A stretch of 64,000 bases of DNA from Orbaceae bacterium lpD04 (GCA_036251935.1 CP133967.1:2055488-2119487); one strand, 5' to 3'; shown: positions 18,161 through 32,037, counted from the first letter of the stretch. Notes: generated from the sequence alone by a model not told the origin. Numbers and translations: made by a program.

Positions 18161-19255
18161 TTAAAGTTTCCAATAATTTTTTATTGGTAAGACAACTAAT
18201 TTTGACAATTCAACTAAAATGATACCAATTATAACCCCACACAATCTTGAAATACCAGGGTCTGCCGATGTATAGACTAATGAATCGGGCACCATGACAA
18301 CTAGATAAACAAGCACAAATTGAGTGCCAATATAGGAAAATGATTGGCAACTATTTTCAATATGACGACCAATAAAAATACCTAAGCCTAATATTAGTGC
18401 GGTAATTGCCAGATTGATTTGATAAAATGGTAAACAAACGATGGCAAGCAAACCACCCGATGTGCAGCCTAAAAAACGATGAAAATTTCGTTTAGAAACA
18501 ATTTTAGCATTACTAATGGTCGATAATGGAACGGTTAATACCACAAAAATCGTAATTGCCGTTTGGCCTAAATAACGAAGATCAAAAAAATGCTCTAAAA
18601 ATGGCAGCGTTGCGAGTGCAAACATGACTCGTAAAGAGTGGATTGCGGTATATTTTGCATAACAAGGAAATTTAACAACCTCAGCTAAACCTATTTTACA
18701 TGGTTTAATCCTCAGTTTTGGTTTTATTAAGTTAGAGGTAATGCTCACAGCCATTGAAGCTGAAATACCCGCCAACACTTCAATAACGCGGGTAATTGCA
18801 AATGCTTGCACTTGACTAAATGGATTACCCAGCGCATCGACACCTATCATAATATAGGTAATACCGAAAAAAAACCAAGCATAACTATACTTGCTAGTAA
18901 CGGCGAAATAAAGCGTAATACCGCCCACACATGCAATACCTAATGCAATGAAGATAAGATTATGACCTAATAAATAACTGACATAATAAGCTAATAACGC
19001 TCCAATGATAGTGCCTAAAAACCGCAGCGAACCACGAATTAATGTATCAATAACATGAGAGCGCATAATCATATAGCCAGTAAAGGCTGCCCAGCCAATA
19101 TTTTGAGCATTAAGTAAATGAGCAAAAATGATTGCGAGAAATACCGAGCTGATAACTTCAAGCTCATCGATAAAACGAATTAAAGTGATATTTTTTTTGC
19201 GAAACTGATCAAAAATATCGCAAATAAAAATTGATGCATTATGTAAACGATCCAT
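18161..19255 (-). CDS. FUSC-family inner-membrane protein
   Basis: The 364-residue protein has an N-terminal cluster of membrane segments ([50 protein letters not shown]), a basic loop ([12 protein letters not shown]) and a second cluster ([37 protein letters not shown]). This is the half-repeat plan of fusaric-acid-resistance/aromatic-acid exporter (FUSC) proteins. The [14 protein letters not shown] stretch is typical of the family. It probably exports small aromatic or organic acids across the inner membrane, but the substrate is unknown. No membrane-fusion partner is adjacent. The start has no strong Shine-Dalgarno. Confidence 0.8.
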   Translation of the reverse strand: MDRLHNASIFICDIFDQFRKKNITLIRFIDELEVISSVFLAIIFAHLLNAQNIGWAAFTGYMIMRSHVIDTLIRGSLRFLGTIIGALLAYYVSYLLGHNLIFIALGIACVGGITLYFAVTSKYSYAWFFFGITYIMIGVDALGNPFSQVQAFAITRVIEVLAGISASMAVSITSNLIKPKLRIKPCKIGLAEVVKFPCYAKYTAIHSLRVMFALATLPFLEHFFDLRYLGQTAITIFVVLTVPLSTISNAKIVSKRNFHRFLGCTSGGLLAIVCLPFYQINLAITALILGLGIFIGRHIENSCQSFSYIGTQFVLVYLVVMVPDSLVYTSADPGISRLCGVIIGIILVELSKLVVLPIKNYWKL

Positions 19256-19467
19256 TGCAAAACCAAACGTCCAAAAAGTGATAAAATAAGGTATTACTTG
19301 TAATAAAAGCGATTAATGATCGTTGTTAACAACGAGGAATTAGCTAATAGATTTTAGCTACAATAAAATACGATTAATTACAGCGGGTTATTCTACTGCT
19401 AATAATCAATCGACATCAAGCGGTTTAAATCATCATAACGCGTTAATTACACTTTAGTGTGAATATA

Positions 19468-19501
19468 ACAAATAAAGCCAATATAAATTGACTTTATTTG
19501 T
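19468..19501. repeat. Inverted repeat upstream of threonine aldolase
   Basis: ACAAATAAAG and CTTTATTTGT form a perfect 10-bp stem with a 14-base loop, ending just before TATAAT at 19505-19510, the likely -10 box of the next gene. It may be an operator. Its arm sequence recurs in the larger hairpin after the gene (20586-20623). Confidence 0.6.
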
Positions 19502-19544
19502 CTGTATAATTTAGCGATATATAATATTAATAAAGGATAGAATT

Positions 19545-20576
19545 ATGTATAGTTTTACCAATGATTATAATGAAACGGCTCATCCCAAATTATTAGAGTC
19601 ATTATTAACCAAAGCCAAGCAAAAAAACAGTGGTTATGGTTTAGATGACTACTGCCAACTTGCCAGTGAACAAATACGTCAGGTAATCGGTTCGCCAAAA
19701 TCAGCAGTACATTTTTTGCCTGGTGGCACAATGACCAATCTCACCTTTATTAGCCATGTACTTCGCCCTTACCAAGCGGTTATCGCTGCAAACACAGGCC
19801 ATATTGCCGTACATGAAACTGGCGCGATTGAAGCGACTGGCCATAAAGTTATCACAGCGCAAGGCATTGATGCGAAGTTAACACCTGAATTAATTAAACC
19901 TATTCTTGACGAACACTGTGATGAGCACATGGTTCAACCTAAATTAGTTTATATTTCAAATACCACAGAGATGGGCACTATTTATAGTAAACAAGAATTA
20001 CAACGTTTATATCAATTTTGCCAGCAACATAACTTATATCTCTACCTCGATGGCGCAAGGCTTGCAATGGCACTAACTGCTGAAGATAATGATTTAACGT
20101 TTCAAGATTTGGCGCAATTGACCGATGCATTTTATATTGGTGGCACTAAAGTTGGGGCGTTTGCTGGTGAAGCATTAATTATTAATAATCTAACGCTAAA
20201 TCAAGATTTTCGCTTTACTATGAAACAAAAAGGCGCAATGATGGCCAAAAGTTGGATTTTAGGGTTACAGTTTTTAACCTTAATGCAAGATGATCTTTAT
20301 CTACAATTGGGCGATCATAGTAATAAAATGGCAAAAGCGTTACAAACTATTTTTAGTGAGCACGGTTTTACATTTAACATCAGGCCACAAACTAATCAAC
20401 TATTTGTCAATATTCCCAATCGTTTGGTTGATAATATTATGCAAAATTATAGTGTTTACGCTTTTGGTCAGCCGGATAGTGAACATACTTGTTTACGTTT
20501 TTGTACATCATGGGCAACAACCCTTGATGATATCGAACGATTTAACTCTTTTTTAAAAAAACTCAGCCAAAAATAA
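19545..20576 (+). CDS. Low-specificity L-threonine aldolase
   Basis: This PLP-dependent enzyme splits L-threonine or allo-threonine to glycine and acetaldehyde. The 343-residue protein has the family's fold-type I features: LPGGTMTNL near the N-terminus, the cofactor Asp in LYLDGARLAMAL (about residue 168), and the Schiff-base lysine in YIGGTKVGAFAGE (about residue 204). Length is normal for the beta-eliminating lyase/GLY1 family. AAAGGAT precedes the ATG, and TATAAT at 19505-19510 is the probable -10 box. The gene stands alone between inverted repeats that share the core CAAATAAAG. E. coli LtaE is a functional analogue, but this sequence looks like the more divergent bacterial branch, so I leave the symbol empty. 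Confidence 0.9.
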   Translation: MYSFTNDYNETAHPKLLESLLTKAKQKNSGYGLDDYCQLASEQIRQVIGSPKSAVHFLPGGTMTNLTFISHVLRPYQAVIAANTGHIAVHETGAIEATGHKVITAQGIDAKLTPELIKPILDEHCDEHMVQPKLVYISNTTEMGTIYSKQELQRLYQFCQQHNLYLYLDGARLAMALTAEDNDLTFQDLAQLTDAFYIGGTKVGAFAGEALIINNLTLNQDFRFTMKQKGAMMAKSWILGLQFLTLMQDDLYLQLGDHSNKMAKALQTIFSEHGFTFNIRPQTNQLFVNIPNRLVDNIMQNYSVYAFGQPDSEHTCLRFCTSWATTLDDIERFNSFLKKLSQK

Positions 20577-20577
20577 C

Positions 20578-20606
20578 TTGCTAAGCCAAATAAAGTGTTA
20601 TATGTT
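20578..20606 (+). promoter_or_regulatory. Candidate his operon promoter
   Basis: TTGCTA (20578-20583) and TATGTT (20601-20606) are 17 bp apart and would start transcription near 20613, just ahead of the leader peptide. The -10 box lies in the loop of the hairpin at 20586-20623. Both hexamers are imperfect. Confidence 0.45.
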
Positions 20607-20623
20607 AATAACACTTTATTTGG
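20586..20623. repeat. Perfect 16-bp inverted repeat between threonine aldolase and hisL
   Basis: CCAAATAAAGTGTTAT and ATAACACTTTATTTGG pair perfectly around the 6-base loop ATGTTA. The right arm overlaps the GGAG that precedes hisL. It may terminate the upstream gene, although no T run follows. It may also be an operator over the his promoter. Confidence 0.65.
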
Positions 20624-20638
20624 AGCATTAAATATATT

Positions 20639-20698
20639 ATGAACTTACTTTTCGTCTGTTTGAACAACAACCATCATCATCACCATTTCCCGCAATAG
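20639..20698 (+). CDS. hisL: his operon leader peptide
   Basis: This 19-codon ORF reads MNLLFVCLNNN, then five consecutive His codons, then FPQ and a TAG stop. Its place just ahead of an attenuator and hisG makes it the histidine leader peptide. A ribosome stalled at the His codons when charged tRNA-His is scarce would allow the anti-terminator to form. GGAG is 13 bases upstream, which is a little far. Confidence 0.93.
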   Translation: MNLLFVCLNNNHHHHHFPQ

Positions 20699-20799
20699 TC
20701 TTCGGGCGTTTGGTGCTGGAAGACATTTGATCTTCCAGATGAGCGCAAAGAAAGTTTTAGAAAGAGCCCTCGGAAGATCAACTTCCGAGGGCTTTTTTT
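20698..20799 (+). terminator. Histidine attenuator with alternative RNA pairings
   Basis: The terminator stem pairs 20766-20776 with 20782-20792 (GCCCTCGGAAG/CTTCCGAGGGC) followed by seven T. Competing pairs are GTCTTC 20698-20703 with GAAGAC 20719-20724, CTGGAAGA 20716-20723 with TCTTCCAG 20731-20738, and the anti-terminator GATCTTCC 20729-20736 with GGAAGATC 20772-20779. The order A:B, B:C, C:D, D:E is the classical his attenuation ladder. Confidence 0.93.
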
Positions 20800-20856
20800 A
20801 TGGTTTTATTCACAGGCTTTTCAAGATTATTAACTATTATACAATTGGAGAGAAAG

Positions 20857-21756
20857 ATGTTAGATAATTCACGTTTACGTATTGCCATGCAAAAATCAGG
20901 TCGCCTTAGCGACGAATCAAAAAAACTATTGGCACAATGCGGCATTAAAATTAACCTACAAGAACAACGCCTTATTGCTTTTGCTGAAAACATGCCAATT
21001 GATATTTTACGCGTGCGTGATGACGATATTCCGGGCCTTGTTATTGACGGTGTTGTGGATATTGGCATTGTTGGTGAAAATGTACTTGAAGAAGAAGTGC
21101 TTGATCGCAAAGCTGAGGGACAAAATCCACAATTCAAACAGCTAAGGCGATTAGATTTTGGTGCTTGCCGCTTATCAATTGCAGCGCCTAGAGATTTTGA
21201 CTACCAAGGGCCAAAATGTTTACAAGATTTACGCATTGCGACCACCTACCCTCACTTACTAAAACGCTACTTAGCCGAGTATAATGTCACATTTAATACC
21301 TGCCTACTTAATGGCTCAGTCGAAGTAGCACCAAGGGCTGGGCTTGCCGATGTAATTTGTGATTTAGTATCAAGTGGTGCAACGCTTGAAGCCAACGGTT
21401 TGAAAGAGATTGAAGTCATTTATCAATCTAAAGCGTGTTTAATTCAGCGCAGCGGTGAGCTTTCATCTGATAAACAAGCACTGGTTGATAAACTCCTTAC
21501 TCGTATACAAGGTGTGATCCAAGCACGCGAATCGAAATATATTATGTTACACGCGCCAACTGATGCACTTGAAAAAATTGTAGCGCTGTTACCTGGCGCT
21601 GAAGATCCAACCATTTTACCATTAGCAAATGAGAAAAACCGGGTTGCTCTGCACATGGTTAGTACCGAGTCATTATTTTGGGAAACTATGGAAAAATTAA
21701 AAGCATTAGGGGCCAGCTCAATTTTAGTTCTACCGATTGAAAAAATGATGGAGTAA
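20857..21756 (+). CDS. hisG: ATP phosphoribosyltransferase
   Basis: HisG catalyses the first and feedback-inhibited step of histidine synthesis: ATP plus PRPP gives phosphoribosyl-ATP. The protein is 299 residues, the same as in E. coli (long form, no HisZ needed). It begins [16 protein letters not shown] and contains the substrate-site regions [19 protein letters not shown] and [12 protein letters not shown], with the C-terminal regulatory domain after about residue 225. An in-frame ATG at 20800 exists, but it lies directly on the attenuator's T run. The ATG at 20857 has GGAGAG upstream and matches the family start. First gene of hisGDCBHAFI. Confidence 0.98.
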   Translation: MLDNSRLRIAMQKSGRLSDESKKLLAQCGIKINLQEQRLIAFAENMPIDILRVRDDDIPGLVIDGVVDIGIVGENVLEEEVLDRKAEGQNPQFKQLRRLDFGACRLSIAAPRDFDYQGPKCLQDLRIATTYPHLLKRYLAEYNVTFNTCLLNGSVEVAPRAGLADVICDLVSSGATLEANGLKEIEVIYQSKACLIQRSGELSSDKQALVDKLLTRIQGVIQARESKYIMLHAPTDALEKIVALLPGAEDPTILPLANEKNRVALHMVSTESLFWETMEKLKALGASSILVLPIEKMME

Positions 21757-21760
21757 CAAG

Positions 21761-24140
<2,380 letters not shown>

Positions 24141-25207
24141 ATGACGCAGAAATATCTTTTTATTGATCGTGATGGCACATTAATAACCGAGCCGCCGATC
24201 GATTATCAAGTTGATAAGTTTGAAAAACTGGCATTTGAACCTAATGTCATTCCCGCACTATTAAAGCTGCAAGCAGCTGGCTTTAAATTAGTTATGGTAA
24301 CTAACCAAGATGGCCTAGGGACAAATAGTTATCCGCAGGCCGACTTTGATGGCCCTCATAATTTAATGATGCAAATTTTTGAATCACAAGGCGTAAAATT
24401 TGAGGATGTATTAATTTGCCCACATTTTTCAACTGATAATTGCGATTGTCGTAAGCCTAAAATTAAATTGGTGTTACCCTATTTGCTTGACGGTGCACTA
24501 GATAAACAAAATAGCTATGTCATTGGCGATCGTGAAACTGATATCAAATTAGCCGAAAATATGGGGATAACAGGCTTACGGTATAGCCCTGTCACTTTAG
24601 ATTGGCGTGAGATAACACAAAGGTTAACAACGCCAGATCGTTACGCTAAAGTCGAGCGTAAAACCAAAGAGACAAAAATTTTAGTTGAAGTGTGGCTTGA
24701 CCGCCAAGGTAATAGCAGTATCGACACTGGGATAGGTTTTTTTGATCATATGCTTGACCAAATTGCCACCCATGGCGGCATCAAACTTAATATTCAAGTC
24801 GATGGCGATTTACACGTTGATGACCACCACACCATTGAAGATACGGGGCTTGCACTTGGTGAAGCATTAAAAGTTGCCTTAGGTGATAAACGCGGCATTA
24901 CTCGCTACGCATCAGTGATCCCGATGGATGAGTGCCTTGCTAAATGTACTATCGATATTTCGGGCCGCCCTTACCTACAATTTTCAGCGCAATTTAGCCA
25001 TCAAAAAGTGGGCGATATGAGCACCCAAATGGTTGAACATTTCTTCTATTCAATTAGCTATGCTATGGCAGTTACGCTGCATATTGAAACCGCCGGTGAT
25101 AATGATCATCATAAGGTTGAAAGTCTCTTTAAAGCCTTTGCCCGCACATTAAAACAAGCAATTAAAATTGATGGCGATCATCTACCAAGTTCAAAAGGAG
25201 TGCTGTA

Positions 25208-25208
<1 letters not shown>
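24141..25208 (+). CDS. hisB: Bifunctional histidinol-phosphatase / imidazoleglycerol-phosphate dehydratase
   Basis: The 355-residue fusion is typical of enteric bacteria. The N-terminal HAD phosphatase shows FIDRDGTL (residues 7-14), VTNQDGLG and the zinc-binding [15 protein letters not shown]. The C-terminal dehydratase starts near residue 165 and shows [27 protein letters not shown] and DNDHHKVES, the manganese-binding His-rich motifs. It performs steps 7 and 9 of the pathway. It begins immediately after the hisC stop and its TAA overlaps the hisH ATG (TAATG). Confidence 0.98.
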
Positions 25209-27301
<2,093 letters not shown>

Positions 27302-27308
<7 letters not shown>

Positions 27309-27913
27309 CATTACAACAAATCGATCAGCTTGACTGGCAAAAAGTCGATAATTTAATGCCAGCAATTATTCAACATGCCATTTCAGGCGAAGTGTTAATG
27401 CTTGGTTATATGAATAAAGAGGCATTAACAAAAACTATCGAATCAAGTAAAGTCACATTCTATTCTCGAACCAAAAGCCGCCTCTGGACGAAAGGCGAAA
27501 CTTCAGGCAATTTTTTAAATCTGGTGAATATCAGCGCCGATTGCGATAATGATAGCTTACTTATACTCGTAAACCCAGTTGGCGCAACTTGCCATACAGG
27601 CAGTAATAGCTGCTTTAGCCCTGCCCAGTCCGACTTTGGATTTTTATTTGAGTTAGAACAGTTACTTGCCTCACGCAAAAATGCCGATCCTAACTCATCA
27701 TATACCGCGAAGCTGTATCATGATGGCACTAAGCGCATTGCCCAAAAAGTGGGGGAAGAAGGCGTTGAAACTGCACTTGCTGCAACTGTTAATGACCGCG
27801 AAGAGCTAAAAAATGAATCTGCCGACCTGATCTACCACTTGCTAGTATTACTGCAAGATCAAAATCTTAACCTAAGTGATGTGATTGCGATTTTAAAATC
27901 CCGCCATAAGTAA
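27302..27913 (+). CDS. hisI: Bifunctional phosphoribosyl-AMP cyclohydrolase / phosphoribosyl-ATP pyrophosphatase
   Basis: The 203-residue fusion (HisIE) has a cyclohydrolase half with [23 protein letters not shown] and DCDNDSLL, plus the zinc Cys in [11 protein letters not shown]. The C-terminal pyrophosphatase half has KVGEEGVET and [13 protein letters not shown]. It catalyses steps 2 and 3 of the pathway. It is the last gene of the operon and is followed by a clear terminator. Confidence 0.98.
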
Positions 27914-27921
27914 TATAACAA

Positions 27922-27966
27922 AATAGCGAATTAGTGATTAAATAACCGCTAATTCGTTATTTTTTT
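27922..27966 (+). terminator. his operon terminator
   Basis: AATAGCGAATTAG (27922-27934) pairs with CTAATTCGTTATT (27949-27961) with one G-U pair, followed by T residues up to 27966. The right arm overlaps the first copy of the 40-bp dispersed repeat. Confidence 0.85.
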
Positions 27967-27992
27967 GTTGTAAGGTATCATTATAGTGAAAA
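27953..27992 (+). repeat. Dispersed intergenic repeat, copy 1
   Basis: Forty bases starting TTCGTTATTTTTTTGTTG and ending TCATTATAGTGAAAA are identical to 37336-37375, 9.4 kb away, and about 79% identical over 38 bases to 36129-36166. All three copies lie in the same orientation downstream of plus-strand genes. Confidence 0.9.
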
Positions 27993-28105
27993 ACATAGTT
28001 AAAAATAATATTTGGCCGAGTTAATAAGATTCTTTTGCTAATAATCACATAAATAATTATCTAATTAGCATATAATTCTGCCAATAATAATATTAAAGGA
28101 TTATC

Positions 28106-29755
28106 ATGATGACGGAAGAAACTATAGAACAAAAAATTGCTAGACTAAGTAGTATAAAACCCGGTGATAGTGACTATGCGGAATCTCAATTTCGCTTAGG
28201 CATCGTTTCTGAACTTACTAAAAAAGAATTCGATACCGCTATCAACTATTATCAAAACGTCCGTAAAGAAGATAACGCGGAATATTTTGCAAAAGCTCAA
28301 TTTCGCTTAGGCATCATTTTTGAACTTAAGAAAAAAGAACTCGATACAGCTATCCACTACTATCAAAACGTCCGTCAAGAAGATAGTGAAGAAGGTTTTG
28401 CACGCGCTCAAATCCGTTTAGGCCTCATTTTTGAAATTAAGAAAAAAGAACTAGATACTGCTATCGGCTATTATAAAAAAGCCATCCAGAAAGATGATTT
28501 TGAGTGTTATGTACTAGCTCAATATTGTTTAGGGCGGATTTATTTAGAAAAAGAAAATAATGAAGAAGCTAAAAAACATTATAATAACGTAAGTTATATA
28601 AAAAATGGCTTTAACCTCTATACTGAGGCTCAAATTGCGTTATTTTTTCTATCTAATAAAACTGATAAGCCGATTAAATTAGGGGAAATAGGACAAGCAA
28701 CTAAGAGCATTAATAATATTTATCAATTTTGTGGAAAAATACGAAATCAATCATTAGTCCGTTTCGACAAAAATAATCACTACGAACAAACAATTGCCCA
28801 TTACACCAATCCCAACGTGTTATTTTTACTACTTAAACAAGCAAGCTTATTTCGACTTAATTTAGTCGATTTTATGAATGACCCAAGCGAAAATAAAGTA
28901 CTGCTCAATTGGCTCAATATTGATCCTTCACAAACAAATCCTGATATTAAAAATTTTGTCGCGAGCTTTTCATTTAACCATAATTCACTAAATCAGTTTA
29001 GGCTCTATGGGTTAGAGGGTAACCAGCCTGGTTCAGGGGTTAGCCTTACCTTTAAAAAAGATTTTTTTTGTGATGAGTTAGATAAAAGTATTGATCTTCA
29101 GGCAATCACTAAATCGCCACAAAAATTAATGAACTCTGATACTGTAAGTGACCAACAATCAAATCGTAATCTAACTATTTTTCCACTGCCGTTATACCGC
29201 TGCATCTATTTCGATCCTAATACCAATTATCTTGCTTTAGCCAAACGCAGTAAACAATCGTTTTACCTAGAATATAAATCGGAGAAACCCGATGAAATAG
29301 ATAAAAAATGGCAAGGCTATTTAACGTCATTGGAAGAAGAACAGAAATTAACAGATATTCGAGAACAATTGGATAAGGTTCAAACTGAAATCAAAAAATT
29401 GAGGGAGTTAATTGATAAAAATGAGTGGCAAATTACCTTAAAAGATATTAATCAGCTTATTGCCCTCGCCACTATGCCAATAGCCAGCTTAGTTAAACAT
29501 GCAGCCTTTGAAGATGAAAATGAGTGCCGTATTTTTTACGTGACTGATATTGGTGACGATAAAGTTAAAATAGGCGAACAATTTGACTTATGCCAGCAAA
29601 TTTACTTAGAGTACGGTGATATTTCTACTTATCTTGATAAAATTTACCTTGGCCCTAAATGTCAACCACAACATAAACTATGGTTAGAAAATCATAATAA
29701 AAAACGTAAACTCAACATCAACCGAATAGTACAATCCGTTATGCCATTGCAATAA
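28106..29755 (+). CDS. TPR/Sel1-repeat protein with C-terminal DUF2971-like domain
   Basis: The 549-residue protein is predicted cytosolic. Residues about 25-170 are tandem helical repeats of 37 residues, three of them very similar (FRLGIVSELTKKEFDTAINY, FRLGIIFELKKKELDTAIHY, IRLGLIFEIKKKELDTAIGY), of TPR or Sel1 type. The second half looks like DUF2971, with HYTNPNVLFLLLKQASLFRL, the conserved MNDPSEN and, near the end, AAFEDENECRIFYV. A charged coiled-coil-like segment (KVQTEIKKLRELIDK) lies between. The biochemical role of DUF2971 is not established; such genes are often accessory and I have seen them proposed near defence genes. It is a single-gene unit with AAAGGA before the ATGATG start and a terminator after it. 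Confidence 0.75.
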   Translation: MMTEETIEQKIARLSSIKPGDSDYAESQFRLGIVSELTKKEFDTAINYYQNVRKEDNAEYFAKAQFRLGIIFELKKKELDTAIHYYQNVRQEDSEEGFARAQIRLGLIFEIKKKELDTAIGYYKKAIQKDDFECYVLAQYCLGRIYLEKENNEEAKKHYNNVSYIKNGFNLYTEAQIALFFLSNKTDKPIKLGEIGQATKSINNIYQFCGKIRNQSLVRFDKNNHYEQTIAHYTNPNVLFLLLKQASLFRLNLVDFMNDPSENKVLLNWLNIDPSQTNPDIKNFVASFSFNHNSLNQFRLYGLEGNQPGSGVSLTFKKDFFCDELDKSIDLQAITKSPQKLMNSDTVSDQQSNRNLTIFPLPLYRCIYFDPNTNYLALAKRSKQSFYLEYKSEKPDEIDKKWQGYLTSLEEEQKLTDIREQLDKVQTEIKKLRELIDKNEWQITLKDINQLIALATMPIASLVKHAAFEDENECRIFYVTDIGDDKVKIGEQFDLCQQIYLEYGDISTYLDKIYLGPKCQPQHKLWLENHNKKRKLNINRIVQSVMPLQ

Positions 29756-29763
29756 AACAGGTT

Positions 29764-29790
29764 CAGGGCTTTGCCCTGGCACTTTATTTT
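29764..29790 (+). terminator. Terminator after the TPR-DUF2971 gene
   Basis: CAGGGC and GCCCTG form a perfect 6-bp stem with a TTT loop at 29764-29778, followed shortly by TTTATTTTTTT. Confidence 0.75.
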
Positions 29791-29956
29791 TTTATAAATT
29801 AAATTATTTGTTCCTTATCACATAAGGATTAATTGAATATATAAAATTAACATTATAACTAATCGGTATCAAAGCTAATTTTACATAATTACACTAGCCT
29901 TTTTTAAGGCTTTCCATTAAAATCGTTCAAAATAATAACAACAATCCATTACTCAA

Positions 29957-31312
29957 ATGAATGCTATTAAATACGCGATAACCGGTGTTTTATTACTGCT
30001 TCTTACTACGGTTAATTTAGCTCTAGCCAATTCCTATGCCATCAATTCTGTTCCTAATCCATATCAACAAAGCGAGATTATTTATGTCGTTGATCCAGAT
30101 AATGTTTTGACCAAGGAAGATACTGATACGATAAATCAACGGCTAGAAGAGTTAGAACAAAATACAAACATTGAAACCGCTGTCGTTGCCCTGCCTTCAA
30201 TTGGTCAAGTTGATACCAGAGAGTTTGCCAATAAACTATTTAATCATTGGAAAATCGGTAAAAAAGGTCAAGATAATGGTTTATTAATTCTATTGGTAAT
30301 TGATCAGCGCCAAGTGGTATTTGAAGTTGGCTATGGCCTTGAAGGTAATTTAACCGATGCTAAAAGCTATCGCCTCATGGATCAGTATATGTTGCCACTA
30401 TTTAAACAGAATCAATTTAGTCAAGGTATGTCTGAGGGGATTGATGGTGTCGCAACATATTTAGAACAACAGTATGCTGATGGAACACTTTACTCAATTG
30501 GTAGCAATCCATCATTTTTCACATTATTTCTAAACCTAGATTTTATCAGTTATTTAGGTATGGGATTTTATATTGCCATCGCAGTCGCTGCTTTAGTCCT
30601 AATCTACAGCTTCTGGGGTGACAGGATTTTTATGATTAAAGATTGGTCTACTGCAAAATATGTCACACCATTTGGTCGATTTAAAAAGTCTTTATTATTG
30701 ATCTGGGTTATTATGGTTGTGATGACCTTCTTTTTTAATATCAATCCTATTTATTATTCAGTCATGATTTTCCTATCAGTTTGGTCGATAGCCTTGTCGA
30801 TAGTCATCAGTATTTTTTTCTCTATTTTCAAAAAGAAAAACAACAAAGAATCGCAAAAAAAATTAATCTGTCCCACTTGCCGTCATCGTTCAATCATTGA
30901 AATTACGCGTAATAAGAAAATAGAATTGACTGAAAATGAGCAATATTTGATGGCGATTGGCGCAGTAAAATACCGTTTATTTCACTGTGATGAGGAACCT
31001 TGCAAAGCAATATTTAAAGGATCCAAGGTTAATGATGGTTGGACTATATGCCCCCATTGTAAATTACCGACTAAAAAACTTATAAAAAGCACGATTATTG
31101 AACCAACTTATCAGCAATCAGGCTTACTTACGCAATATTATCATTGTATTAAATGCCTGGAAGAATCAGTAGATACTAAGGTGCTCCCGCGCAAACGAAA
31201 AAGTAGTTCATCGAGTAGCAGCGGTTCTCATGGTGGTAGCGGAGGCGGAGGAGGCGGAGGTTCTCGTGGTGGAGGTAGTTCTGGCGGTGGCGGTGCAAGA
31301 GGCAGCTTTTAA
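29957..31312 (+). CDS. TPM-domain membrane protein with zinc ribbons and Gly/Ser tail
   Basis: The protein begins with a signal peptide (about residues 1-25, ending ALA) and a TPM domain (about 40-175; VVDPDNVLTKEDTDTIN, WKIGKKGQDNGLLILLV, EVGYGLEGNLTDA). Two or three membrane segments follow (about 198-225, 245-290). A cytosolic or periplasmic part holds two Cys-pair ribbons (CPTC...CDEEPC and CPHC...CIKC). The tail is rich in Gly and Ser and ends GGGGARGSF, the ending typical of YgcG-like TPM proteins. The family is widespread, and roles in membrane protein maintenance or phosphatase activity have been proposed for relatives, but none can be fixed here. The ATG has no obvious Shine-Dalgarno. 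Confidence 0.85.
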   Translation: MNAIKYAITGVLLLLLTTVNLALANSYAINSVPNPYQQSEIIYVVDPDNVLTKEDTDTINQRLEELEQNTNIETAVVALPSIGQVDTREFANKLFNHWKIGKKGQDNGLLILLVIDQRQVVFEVGYGLEGNLTDAKSYRLMDQYMLPLFKQNQFSQGMSEGIDGVATYLEQQYADGTLYSIGSNPSFFTLFLNLDFISYLGMGFYIAIAVAALVLIYSFWGDRIFMIKDWSTAKYVTPFGRFKKSLLLIWVIMVVMTFFFNINPIYYSVMIFLSVWSIALSIVISIFFSIFKKKNNKESQKKLICPTCRHRSIIEITRNKKIELTENEQYLMAIGAVKYRLFHCDEEPCKAIFKGSKVNDGWTICPHCKLPTKKLIKSTIIEPTYQQSGLLTQYYHCIKCLEESVDTKVLPRKRKSSSSSSSGSHGGSGGGGGGGSRGGGSSGGGGARGSF

Positions 31313-31320
31313 GTTATATA

Positions 31321-31347
31321 AAAATGAAGAGATAACTCTTCATTTTT
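31321..31347. terminator. Bidirectional terminator
   Basis: AAAATGAAGAG and CTCTTCATTTT form a perfect 11-bp stem with the loop ATAA. With A and T runs on both sides it can serve both convergent genes. Confidence 0.85.
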
Positions 31348-31374
31348 ACAATGAGTTAGCCATATAGTTATTTA

Positions 31375-31923
31375 TTAAGGTAATAGGTACTGATTAGTAT
31401 CGATAACTTGGCTAAAATGGCTTAACGCAGCTAAAAAAGCATTGTGAACATCACGCGCTTTAACCGTTTTTGCATCAAAAACTAAATTACCAGTTGCGCA
31501 GGCATCAGCAATTAAAATCGGTTTATAACCAAGTTCAGAGGCTTGACGTGTAGTTGAATCGATGCACATATGCGTCATCATGCCGCAGATAATTAACTGC
31601 TCAATAGCCATTTTTTCTAATTCAGATTGTAACAAGGTATGTTTAAAACTATTTGGATAATGCTTAATAATAACGTGTTCATTAACGGTATTAATCGGTA
31701 ATAATGCATCATGGATCTGTGCGCCCTTGCTCCCTACGGCAAAAAAGTCCGCGCTGGGATCTGCTTTAATATGCTGAATATAAAAAATCGGTTTATTTTG
31801 CTGACGAAAAATATGCTGTAATTTAATCACATTAGCTAAGGCAATATCGGGGTTAACTAAAGGCATTTTGCCATCGTTAAAATAATCATTTTGGATATCG
31901 ATAATCAATAGTGCTTGTTTCAT
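31375..31923 (-). CDS. Cysteine hydrolase of the isochorismatase/nicotinamidase family
   Basis: The 182-residue protein starts MKQALLIIDIQNDYF, which carries the catalytic Asp of the family in LLIIDIQ, and has ICGMMTHMCIDSTTRQA with the nucleophilic Cys (about residue 117). A Lys in IIKHYPNSF (about residue 90) could complete the triad. These enzymes hydrolyse amides or vinyl ethers; nicotinamide, N-carbamoyl compounds and others are known substrates, and the sequence does not decide among them. AAGGC precedes the ATG. It is divergent from an Lrp/AsnC regulator 114 bases away, which may control it. Confidence 0.88.
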   Translation of the reverse strand: MKQALLIIDIQNDYFNDGKMPLVNPDIALANVIKLQHIFRQQNKPIFYIQHIKADPSADFFAVGSKGAQIHDALLPINTVNEHVIIKHYPNSFKHTLLQSELEKMAIEQLIICGMMTHMCIDSTTRQASELGYKPILIADACATGNLVFDAKTVKARDVHNAFLAALSHFSQVIDTNQYLLP

Positions 31924-32037
31924 AATAGGCCTTATTTAACAAAAGTTAACATAGTATGTAAGATGCGTTAAACTAATGACATTGTTAAATGAATCAATTT
32001 TGCTTAATTTATTTTCATATTGAAAAAGTGATGGAAA

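Noticed and set aside
20800-20856. Extended N-terminus of HisG from the ATG at 20800
   Set aside because: The ATG lies on the attenuator's T run, and the extra 19 residues match nothing in HisG. GGAGAG before 20857 fits better.
20778-21137. Minus-strand ORF opposite hisG
   Set aside because: It is antisense to a certain gene, is Ser/Arg-rich as expected of a complementary frame, and has no family.
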